Shown here piece by piece: positions 56,255 through 64,000 of a stretch of DNA of 64,000 nt; within the stretch, counting starts at the first letter, position 1; the number at the start of each line of letters is the position of its first letter. The position numbers were made by a program, and so were the translations under genes. The notes under the pieces were generated by a model that did no database searches, was not told where the DNA came from, and saw only the letters and a list, made by a program, of their open reading frames with translations. Origin of the DNA: Microcaldota archaeon (GTDB lineage: Archaea; Micrarchaeota; Micrarchaeia; Micrarchaeales; Micrarchaeaceae); the NCBI GenBank assembly GCA_021811605.1, contig JAJZNR010000011.1:1-64000 (forward strand). Reading direction: 5' to 3'.

Positions 56255-57472
56255 TCACATCTTTTCAGAGAGCCAGTCCATCTCCTTCCTGTCGAGCCCA
56301 TACCTTGCCTCGAAGAATTCGTACGTCCGTTCCTTGCTCTCCGCCCCCTCATTCGCGGCGATTTTCGCCATCCTGGCTATCATAGGCATCTCCATCTTCA
56401 TTATCCTTGCCCTGTCGGTGTGGATCCTCCTCTGCAGTTTCTCGGCGATCTCCTTGCCCTTGCCCCTCGCCTCCTTGCTCCTGCTGAGCTCGCTTATCCT
56501 CTTCGGGAATGTGTATCTTGTAGTCCGGTCGGGGTAGCTTTCCTTGGAGAGCGCTATGCCGCTGGACATCAGAACGTTCATGTACCTCCAGTACGTGTAG
56601 TACTGCTTTCTTGTAGCGTTGTTGAAGTACCTGGTCGCCTCCGAGAGCATTGCGTAGGCGCGGTCCAGGTCCCTGCCGTCCCTGTACCTCTTCGGCAGGT
56701 TCTCGTCCAGCCACGCCAGCAGCATGTCGTTATCAACATCGCTGCGTGTGACCGCTGCCATCGGCGCCGAGTATGTGTTCGAGAAAAATATCCCGTCGAG
56801 TGTCTTGAAGATGTCGACCTTCTTGTCCCTTAAGCCGACTATGTCTGCAACCTCGGGGTTTGCTCCGTCGAGCACGGTTATGTCGTTTATGGCGCAGCGC
56901 GCGTCTCCGTTTGCGCGGTTTGCCACGAGGTCCACCATCTCCTTGCTAACGTCTATGTCGTTCCTGCTTACATAGTCGGAGAGTATTGCTGCTATGTCCT
57001 GCGCCGTGAGCTTCGTGAACTCTATGTAATCGACAGCCTCCCTGAGGAAGGTTATGCTCTGGTTCCACCTGTCGTTGGCTATGAATACGATGGGATTCTT
57101 TGACGCTTTTATGAGGTTCGATATCGCGGAGCTGGCCCCCCTGTCGAACTTCGGTGCCAGCTCATCTATCTCGTCCAGGAGTATCATGTTCCTGGTGCCG
57201 AATATGGTTCTGGCCTGTGATGCTGCGCCAAGAAGGCTGTTTATGCTTTCCTGGTCGCGGTAATCGCCTGCATTTAGCTCTACGGTGTTCCACCTGTTCT
57301 CCCTGGCCACGATCCTTGCAGCGAGGGACTTCCCGGTTCCCGGCGGCCCGACGAGCATCACAGGTCTCCTCTTTTCGCCATTAGACACCGCCCTGGCATA
57401 AGCCCTGAGCGCGGCTATCGCGAACTGGTTCCCAACAAACATAAAGGAGTTATCGTCTTGTTCCATGTGCAT
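56255..57472 (-). CDS. rfcL: Replication factor C large subunit
   Basis: GPPGTGKSLAARIVA, LLDEIDEL, NGDARCAIND. Confidence 0.93.
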   Translation of the reverse strand: MHMEQDDNSFMFVGNQFAIAALRAYARAVSNGEKRRPVMLVGPPGTGKSLAARIVARENRWNTVELNAGDYRDQESINSLLGAASQARTIFGTRNMILLDEIDELAPKFDRGASSAISNLIKASKNPIVFIANDRWNQSITFLREAVDYIEFTKLTAQDIAAILSDYVSRNDIDVSKEMVDLVANRANGDARCAINDITVLDGANPEVADIVGLRDKKVDIFKTLDGIFFSNTYSAPMAAVTRSDVDNDMLLAWLDENLPKRYRDGRDLDRAYAMLSEATRYFNNATRKQYYTYWRYMNVLMSSGIALSKESYPDRTTRYTFPKRISELSRSKEARGKGKEIAEKLQRRIHTDRARIMKMEMPMIARMAKIAANEGAESKERTYEFFEARYGLDRKEMDWLSEKM

Positions 57473-57578
57473 ACCGCAAAAACAGCCTTTCGCAAGCCTT
57501 TAATAAGTTTTATTAATGATAAGTATTTAAAGATATGAAAGGAATGCTATTACGCATTCTATAGCTGTAGCTGAGACT

Positions 57579-58274
57579 ATGGAAAAGATTATACCGCCGG
57601 AGCACGTCGCGCTGATTCCAGACGGCAACAGGAGGTGGGCTAGGAGCCACTCGCGTGTCCTCCTGCAGAGCTACAAGCTCGGCATAGAGAAGTTCATAAC
57701 CTTCGCCACCTGGTCGAAGGAATTCGGAGTCAAGACCATTACGGTGTGGGCGCTTTCCACGGAGAACCTGAAGGGACGCACCAGGTTCGAGCTGCGCGTG
57801 CTTTTCGACCTGTACACCAGGTATGCGAAGGACAAGGTTCTCTACGCGATGCTCAAGGCGAACGGTGCACGTGTCAGGGTAATCGGGGACATTGCCCACC
57901 TGCCCAGGAAGCTCCAGGAGGCGCTGGCGGAACTCGAAAGGAAGACCGCGGATTTCCACTCCATGACAATAAACATGCTGATAAACTACGGAGGGCAGGA
58001 AGATATAGTATATTCAATAAATAGGCTCAAGGCCTCCGGCGTAAAGCACATAGACAGAGAGCTGATAAAGAGGAACCTCAGGAGCGCTGCGCTCCCGGAG
58101 GTGGATCTCATAGTAAGGACATCCGGGGAGCAGAGGCTCTCCGGGCTGCTTCCATGGCAGACAGCGTATTCAGAGCTTTATTTCGCGAAAAAGTACTGGC
58201 CGGATTTCAGGAAGGCCGACTTCAAGAAGGCGATTCTGGAGTTCTCCAGGAGGCAAAGGCGTTTCGGAAAGTGA
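57579..58274 (+). CDS. uppS: cis-Prenyltransferase (undecaprenyl diphosphate synthase family)
   Basis: HVALIPDGNRRWA, LSTEN, RTSGEQRLSGLLPWQTAYSELYF. Confidence 0.93.
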   Translation: MEKIIPPEHVALIPDGNRRWARSHSRVLLQSYKLGIEKFITFATWSKEFGVKTITVWALSTENLKGRTRFELRVLFDLYTRYAKDKVLYAMLKANGARVRVIGDIAHLPRKLQEALAELERKTADFHSMTINMLINYGGQEDIVYSINRLKASGVKHIDRELIKRNLRSAALPEVDLIVRTSGEQRLSGLLPWQTAYSELYFAKKYWPDFRKADFKKAILEFSRRQRRFGK

Positions 58275-58313
58275 AGAAGAGAAGAAGAAGCCGCATTTTT
58301 CCTGTGTGTTTAG

Positions 58314-60164
58314 ATGAAGATAAAGAGCAACGATAGCCTGATAACTAGCCTTCACCTCTTCTCGAGGACACTGCCCAACGTCTATGCGATTGTCGGAATC
58401 CTTCTCCTGATAAGCGTGATTGCGGGTATAGTCTCCGTCGCGCTGATAAACTATGACATGCTGTCGAACGCGCTCGCTCCGGTATACGTCCTCATAGACG
58501 GCTCGTTCTTCGGGATTATAGCCGTTTTGGTGCCTACGCTGCTGACAGCTGTGCTGATAAAGTGGCTGAAGAGGTTCATAAAGACGAAACACCTCCTTTT
58601 CATGACGCTGATAGGTGCGGTGATATACGGAGTGTTCATAATGATAAGCGCCGCTTCGTTCCTCTTCCTGAAAAACTACGCCCTCGCGAACGCGATAGTA
58701 CTTGTCGGAGATGCAGGAGTGTTTGGATGGTGGTTCTTCCTCAGCAAGGTTGTGCTCGACCAAAAGAAGAAGGCGGTCATATATTCCATAATACAGCCGG
58801 CGTTCAATATCCTGCTGTACATATCGGTTGGGACGTTCGTGTTCACCTTCTCGTTTCCGATATGGGTGATAGCGCTCAAGCTCTCCGTTGGCATACTCAT
58901 ATTCCTCGCGATAAGCTACGTAATAGTGTACATGCTGGATACCCCACTGAAGAAGAACCTGGGGTTCAGCGGCATTGCGGTGCTTTCGGACATGGTGCAG
59001 AACTGGCTCTTCGACATCGATGTAGCGAGCTCCTTTGGGGGGAAGTTCGGCGTCGTGACTGACGTAGAGACGCAAACGCTCGTTTTCAAGAGGAAGTATA
59101 ACGGCTCTACAAAGGCCATACTCTTCGCGCCGTGGATACACTACGGTCCGATAGGCAGCATGGGAGGCAGCAATTTCCCATACATGTTGGAGAGCTATTC
59201 GATGGCGAAGCACAAGGCGCCGACACTGGTGCTCCACTGCACGGTAAACGAAAGCTGCAATCCGGTATCGAGCTCGCAGATTTCCGCTCTGAAGGAATCG
59301 CTGGACAGGGCGGTGAAGGAGGCAAAGAAGCTTGGCGACGACTTCTCGTATTCGCAGAGCGAGCACGCCGGCGCATCCCTCTCGGCACTCGCGTTCGGAA
59401 AGCTGAGGATGGTCACGCTTACACGCGCCCCGCGCGTCACTGAAGACGTATATCCGGAAGCGGCGCGCATGTTCAAAGAGCTGCTGGAGCGCGATGGATT
59501 GGAATCGCTTTTGCTCGACGCCCATAACTCCAGATACGAAAGCGCGCCCTCAGAAGAGCTTGAAGGGGTAAGGCTCGGCACCTGCTATGCGAACGACTAC
59601 ATAAAGGCGATAAAGAAGCTGGGAAAGCCGGCGCACAAAGGCAAGAGGATGAGCCTGGGTGTGGGGTACGTCGAGGCCTACGAGGCGCTAGGGCAGCCTA
59701 CGGACCTTGGACCCGGAAACCTTAATGCCGTGCTCTTCGGTGTCAACGGATTCAGGCACGTGATGGTGCAGCTCAATGCGAACAACATGCTGCCCTCGTT
59801 CAGGGATGGGATAATAAAGCATATCAGGAGCAGGTACAAGATAAGCGCGGAGGTCTGCACCACTGACACCCATTATGTCAACTCGTTGGAGAAGAATGCC
59901 AGCAACGTACTCGGGAGGCAGACAAGCTTTTCCAGGCTGCTGAAACTCGTTGATGCGGCGGTTGAGACGGCACTATCAAATATAGAGCCGGTGGAAGTAT
60001 ACTACAAGAAGGGAGCTATGGAGAAGTTCAAGACCTGGGGACCTGAGGTGAGGGCGAAGTCAGTTGCGATAATAACCTCGGTTACCAGCATCGCGAGGCT
60101 GCTGGTGCCAGCCATAGTGATTGCGGGGTTCGTGCTCGCCTCTTGGATAATCACGTTCGTTTGA
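58314..60164 (+). CDS. DUF2070-family archaeal membrane protein
   Basis: N-terminal TM block, APWIHYGPIGSMGGSNFPY. Confidence 0.85.
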   Translation: MKIKSNDSLITSLHLFSRTLPNVYAIVGILLLISVIAGIVSVALINYDMLSNALAPVYVLIDGSFFGIIAVLVPTLLTAVLIKWLKRFIKTKHLLFMTLIGAVIYGVFIMISAASFLFLKNYALANAIVLVGDAGVFGWWFFLSKVVLDQKKKAVIYSIIQPAFNILLYISVGTFVFTFSFPIWVIALKLSVGILIFLAISYVIVYMLDTPLKKNLGFSGIAVLSDMVQNWLFDIDVASSFGGKFGVVTDVETQTLVFKRKYNGSTKAILFAPWIHYGPIGSMGGSNFPYMLESYSMAKHKAPTLVLHCTVNESCNPVSSSQISALKESLDRAVKEAKKLGDDFSYSQSEHAGASLSALAFGKLRMVTLTRAPRVTEDVYPEAARMFKELLERDGLESLLLDAHNSRYESAPSEELEGVRLGTCYANDYIKAIKKLGKPAHKGKRMSLGVGYVEAYEALGQPTDLGPGNLNAVLFGVNGFRHVMVQLNANNMLPSFRDGIIKHIRSRYKISAEVCTTDTHYVNSLEKNASNVLGRQTSFSRLLKLVDAAVETALSNIEPVEVYYKKGAMEKFKTWGPEVRAKSVAIITSVTSIARLLVPAIVIAGFVLASWIITFV

Positions 60165-60198
60165 TGTATGATATATTGATTGCGTATGGTGTGGTGTT

Positions 60199-61530
60199 AT
60201 GCTAGGACTCTATACAAAAGCTGTTGAGATAAAGGGCGCGCTTTCACATGACGGGAAGGTAGTGGTGCTGCGTGGATGGATACATAGGAAGAGGAGTTCT
60301 GGAGGGAAGCTTTTCGCAGTGATAAGGGACCGCACAGCGACGATACAGTGCGTTGTGGACAAGGCGAAAGTCTCCGAAAAGGAGTGGGATGCGATAGAGA
60401 AGGCTTACCTTGAGTCTAGCGTATTGCTGAGAGGTACGGTGAAGAAGGACGAGAGGGCCCCCGGCGGCGCAGAGGTCACTGTCACAGAGCTGCGCATAGT
60501 GCATTCCGGGGAGCAGTTCCCGATTCAGGAGTACCAGAGCCCCGAGTTCCTGATGGACGTCCGCCACCTCTGGCTGAGGAGCCAGAAGATGATAAAGGCG
60601 ATGCAGGCGCGATCGTACATATTCCGTTACGCAAGGAAGTTTCTCGACAAGAAGGGCTTTTATGAGATAACCCCTCCGCTGCTCACCAAGGCGGGAGGAG
60701 AGACGGGAGCTAACCTCTTCGAGGTGGACTACTTCGGGCAGAGGGTCTACCTGACCGAGTCGTCACAGCTGTATGCAGAAGCGATGATCGGATCTTTGGA
60801 GAAGGTGTATTCGTTCGCGCCGTCGTACAGGGCTGAGAAGTCGCGGACCACGAAGCATCTTGCCGAGTACTGGCACCTGGAGCCGGAGATGGCTTACTTC
60901 GACAACAAAAGGAGCATGGCGCTTCAGGAGCGCCTTGTCAGCTATATGGCGAACAGCCTTGCGGAAAATAACGAGGACATACTCAAGTTCTTTGAAGTGA
61001 AAAAAGAAGACCTCCTCAGGATAAAGCCACCTTTCGAGAGGATAACCTACGAGAGAGCGCTGGAGATACTGAACGAAAAGGGGGTGATTAACCCGGAGAC
61101 AAAACAGAAGAAGGAGAGGTTCGAGTGGGGTGCGGACTTCGGGGTCGAGGAAGAGAGGGTGCTCACGGAGGACAAGGAAAAGCCGATATTCGTTTACAAC
61201 TGGCCAAAGGAGATAAAGGCTTTCTACATGCCAGTGAACAGGGACGGAAAGACGGTGGCATGCGCTGACATGCTTGCACCGAAAGGTCACGGTGAGATAA
61301 TCGGAGGCAGCGAAAGGATATGGAAGCTCGACGAACTGCTCCAGCGCATGAAGGAAGTAGGGCTCAAGACGGAGAACTACAACTGGTACATTGACCTCAG
61401 GAAGTATGGTAGCGTGCCGCACGCGGGCTTCGGGCTCGGGATAGAGCGCGTGATAAAGTGGATGCTGAACCTTGATCATATCAGGGATGCGATACCGTTC
61501 CCGAGGCTCATTAACAGGATGGAACCGTGA
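60199..61530 (+). CDS. asnS: Asparaginyl-tRNA synthetase
   Basis: Class II motifs; LRGWIHRKRSSGGKLFAVIRD, FAPSYRAEKSRTTKHLAEYWHLEPEMAY, GFGLGIERVIKW. Confidence 0.88.
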   Translation: MLGLYTKAVEIKGALSHDGKVVVLRGWIHRKRSSGGKLFAVIRDRTATIQCVVDKAKVSEKEWDAIEKAYLESSVLLRGTVKKDERAPGGAEVTVTELRIVHSGEQFPIQEYQSPEFLMDVRHLWLRSQKMIKAMQARSYIFRYARKFLDKKGFYEITPPLLTKAGGETGANLFEVDYFGQRVYLTESSQLYAEAMIGSLEKVYSFAPSYRAEKSRTTKHLAEYWHLEPEMAYFDNKRSMALQERLVSYMANSLAENNEDILKFFEVKKEDLLRIKPPFERITYERALEILNEKGVINPETKQKKERFEWGADFGVEEERVLTEDKEKPIFVYNWPKEIKAFYMPVNRDGKTVACADMLAPKGHGEIIGGSERIWKLDELLQRMKEVGLKTENYNWYIDLRKYGSVPHAGFGLGIERVIKWMLNLDHIRDAIPFPRLINRMEP

Positions 61531-62519
61531 ACCCGATAGTAATCGCATTGGCGCTCCTGAGCGCGCTCGTTTTTGTAATGTACTTTAGGGACATCCTGCA
61601 GAAGCGCGATAAGCGCGGGCTTGTGCCTCTCGTCATGAGCGTGGCAGTCGGCGCAGCCGTACTTTGGCTGCTTCATGAGATAAGTAACGAGACCACTGTG
61701 TTCTTTGCCCTCACTTTTGCCGTGCTCTTCGCCATGATGCCGTTCTATTACACAATGCGGACCAGGAAGCTGCTCGCCATACTGATCCTTATAGGGATAG
61801 AGTTCTCCTATGCAACGTATACATACGGATCTCTTCTCTTCCCGTTCATACAGATGCTCGCGGTGGGCACCGCATTCGGGGTGTATCACAAGAGCGCAAC
61901 GCTATTCGGTGAAACGGAAAGGGGAGTTAGCAAGAAGGTGGAGACTCACAGGGACATTGTTCACATATTCCTCGGGGCGATACTCTTCTCCCTCTTTCTG
62001 CTCCTGCCTTTCTATTATGCGGTTTATATCGCCACGGTGCTGATAATACTCGGCTATCTCTACAACAGCGCAAGCGGGAAACACAAGAATGGGAATCTCT
62101 ACGCCTTCCTCAGCAGGTTCGAGAGGAGCGGGGCGCTTTATGGGCTTGGTGCCCTCTATCTCGGAGTAGGCGTTGCGCTCATATTGGGATTCATACATAC
62201 ACTCCATTTTGCGCTTATCGGGCTTGCCGCCATATTGTTCGCGGACCCGATCGCGACCATAGTCGGGATAAATCTTAACGGCCCGAAACTCCCATATAAC
62301 AAGAAAAAATCTGTATATGGTACGCTGGCATTCTTCCTCACCGTGACGATTCTGGGCTTCCCGTTTGTTGGGTATTACTCCATTTTCTTCGGCGCGGGGT
62401 TGGCGGTTGTTGAAAGCCTGAAGATACCGATAGACGACAACGTCCTGATAGCCGCGGTGATGATAGTGCTGTACATCGTCTACCTGGCTTATCTCGGGAT
62501 GTTGCCGGCTTATCTTTGA
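61527..62519 (+). CDS. Dolichol-kinase/CTP-dependent lipid kinase-like membrane protein
   Basis: C-terminal GLAAILFADPIATIVGINLNGPKLPYNKKKSVYGTLAFF; GTG start. Confidence 0.7.
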   Translation: MNPIVIALALLSALVFVMYFRDILQKRDKRGLVPLVMSVAVGAAVLWLLHEISNETTVFFALTFAVLFAMMPFYYTMRTRKLLAILILIGIEFSYATYTYGSLLFPFIQMLAVGTAFGVYHKSATLFGETERGVSKKVETHRDIVHIFLGAILFSLFLLLPFYYAVYIATVLIILGYLYNSASGKHKNGNLYAFLSRFERSGALYGLGALYLGVGVALILGFIHTLHFALIGLAAILFADPIATIVGINLNGPKLPYNKKKSVYGTLAFFLTVTILGFPFVGYYSIFFGAGLAVVESLKIPIDDNVLIAAVMIVLYIVYLAYLGMLPAYL

Positions 62520-63364
62520 AGTCGCGAGGCGGATGCGATTGCCTCCTTCGCGGCTTTTAGGTTACTTACCTCGTTGCCATCTCCGTTAACCGGGGTCTCC
62601 ATTATGTAGGTGCCGTTGGCGAAATGCCTGTTCCCGAACAGCGAAACGAATCCCTTCTTTCCTATGAACCCTTTTCCGAGGTGCCAGTGCCTATCGAGAC
62701 CGCTGCCGAGTTCGAACCGTGAGTCGTTCAGATGGACTAGTTTTAGCTTTCCGATGCCAATCGCGCTGTCGAACTTCTTTACCGTGTCTTCTACAGCTTC
62801 AGGAGTGCGGATGTCGTATCCGGCAGCGAACGCATGGCATGTGTCCAGGCATACTCCGACCCGCGGCGAACCGGCTTTATCTATGATGAGGCCTATCTCC
62901 TCGAATCTTGAGCCAACGCTGTGGTTGTATCCAGCTGTGTTCTCGAGAAGTATCTCGACATCTTCGGCTGCGTCGAGTCCGGAGCGTATTGCAGCGCATG
63001 CGTTCTCGATTCCGCGGTCGAGTCCTTTCCCAAGATGTGAGCCTATGTGTATTACAAGATACTTTACGCCTAGAAGCGAGCAATTCTGCATGTTATTTTC
63101 CAGCATCTCTACGCTTTTCTTGTGCATTTCTGGGTTTGTGGAGGATGGGTTGCACAAGTAGGGGATGTGCGCGTTAGCGGCAAGGTCCGCGCTCTTCACC
63201 AGTTCTCTGAATTCTTCCGCAGTTTTCTCGTCTATTTCCGAGTGTTTCCACGAACGCGAACTGGAAACGAACATCTGGAACGCAGTATAATGGCAATCCT
63301 TCGCGATCTTTGCGGCGTTGACCACGGAGCCGGCTATAGATGTATGAAAACCCAGCCTTATCAT
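62510..63364 (-). CDS. nfo: Endonuclease IV
   Basis: LGFHTSIAGS, HIGSHLGKG, LLENTAG, GVCLDTCHAFAAGYDI, HLNDSR. Confidence 0.93.
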   Translation of the reverse strand: MIRLGFHTSIAGSVVNAAKIAKDCHYTAFQMFVSSSRSWKHSEIDEKTAEEFRELVKSADLAANAHIPYLCNPSSTNPEMHKKSVEMLENNMQNCSLLGVKYLVIHIGSHLGKGLDRGIENACAAIRSGLDAAEDVEILLENTAGYNHSVGSRFEEIGLIIDKAGSPRVGVCLDTCHAFAAGYDIRTPEAVEDTVKKFDSAIGIGKLKLVHLNDSRFELGSGLDRHWHLGKGFIGKKGFVSLFGNRHFANGTYIMETPVNGDGNEVSNLKAAKEAIASASRLQR

Positions 63365-63453
63365 CGAACCACACGAATAGAGTGCCGCTAATCCTTCTGC
63401 TAAACATCTATTTAAAAAGGTTGCTTCACCTTTTCTTAGCGGAGGGTGATCAG

Positions 63454-63804
63454 ATGGCAAAGTCGCCAAAGAGGGCGTTTAGTCTATACGATATAGAACA
63501 GTACCTGCGGGAGGCTGGCGCTGAGAAAATCAACGAAAAAGCAGTGCTGAGCTTCGAGGAGGAGCTAGAGAGCACTGTTACTGGAATAGTGAACGAGGCG
63601 CAGATTTACGCCAATCATGCCGGAAGGAATACACTGATAAAGAGAGAGGATCTGGAACTTGTCGGATTTGGGGGAACCCCGAAGGGACATAGAGTAATAG
63701 TGAAGACGAAGATGCCGGCAAGAAGGAGAAAGGTTGTGAAACGCATGAGGCTGCCGGCAAAGCCAGTGATAAACGTAAGGATGGCAAGGCAACAGATGCT
63801 TTAA
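63454..63804 (+). CDS. Archaeal histone-fold protein with basic C-terminal tail
   Basis: Histone fold ending VNEAQIYANHAGRNTLIKREDLELVG; then ~45 aa PARRRKVVKRMRLPAKPVINVRMARQQML. Confidence 0.75.
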   Translation: MAKSPKRAFSLYDIEQYLREAGAEKINEKAVLSFEEELESTVTGIVNEAQIYANHAGRNTLIKREDLELVGFGGTPKGHRVIVKTKMPARRRKVVKRMRLPAKPVINVRMARQQML

Positions 63805-63998
63805 GGGAAAACGAACAGCTTCAGTCCGAACGCAAGAGCAACGAAACCCAGTTCCACGAGCCACATATACTGCGCGACCTGCCACTCCCTGCACTTCTTG
63901 AGGTTCATGATGATGTGTGTCCAGCTATAGATTTTCCTTCCGTACGGAGGCAGAAGGGTTCCATCTTTCTGCAGCACGCCAAGATCAGTAGTCTTGAA
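63801..63998 (-). CDS. C-terminus of a membrane protein running off the right edge
   Basis: ...FKTTDLGVLQKDGTLLPPYGRKIYSWTHIIMNLKKCREWQVAQYMWLVELGFVALAFGLKLFVFP*. Confidence 0.6.
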   Translation of the reverse strand, partial: FKTTDLGVLQKDGTLLPPYGRKIYSWTHIIMNLKKCREWQVAQYMWLVELGFVALAFGLKLFVFP

Positions 63999-64000
63999 CC

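Noticed and set aside
1-64000. CRISPR array or restriction/defence island
   Set aside because: No regularly spaced repeats or cas/RM genes detected by eye in this window.

Overview
Archaeal chromosomal segment. Gene content suggests a DPANN/Micrarchaeota (ARMAN-like) genome; this is inference from the genes, with no 16S present. Most of it is densely packed informational and metabolic genes: KsgA, TyrRS, AsnRS, Trm1, CCA-adding enzyme, Sua5-like protein, TrmY, RFC large subunit, a RecJ/GAN-like DHH protein, UppS, endonuclease IV, a tailed histone, and a complete PDH-type E1a/E1b/E2/E3 set. It also carries a cell-surface island: S-layer protein, radical SAM/SPASM protein, Ig-like surface protein, AglB/STT3, and a pilin-like DUF2341 protein. 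Main observations: (1) a compact minus-strand 8-gene operon (16288-21096) encoding VirB2-like, VirB6-like, VirB3/VirB4-NTD-like and VirB4/HerA ATPase proteins plus accessory and tiny membrane proteins, with no relaxase or coupling protein nearby; it looks like a chromosomal Ced/Ted-like DNA-transfer or import machine. (2) A direct tandem duplication of exactly 4,647 bp (2399-7045 / 7046-11692) bounded by a 7-bp microhomology (GTGCTGG), which duplicates a surface-protein gene and truncates one copy each of the radical SAM and STT3 genes. (3) A tRNA-Leu(CAA) interrupted in its T-loop by a 15-nt intron with a legible bulge-helix-bulge. (4) Paired palindromic operators flanking the TATA box of an Lrp gene inside the PDH cluster. 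(5) Several divergent or fused proteins. No CRISPR array, rRNA or transposase was seen.
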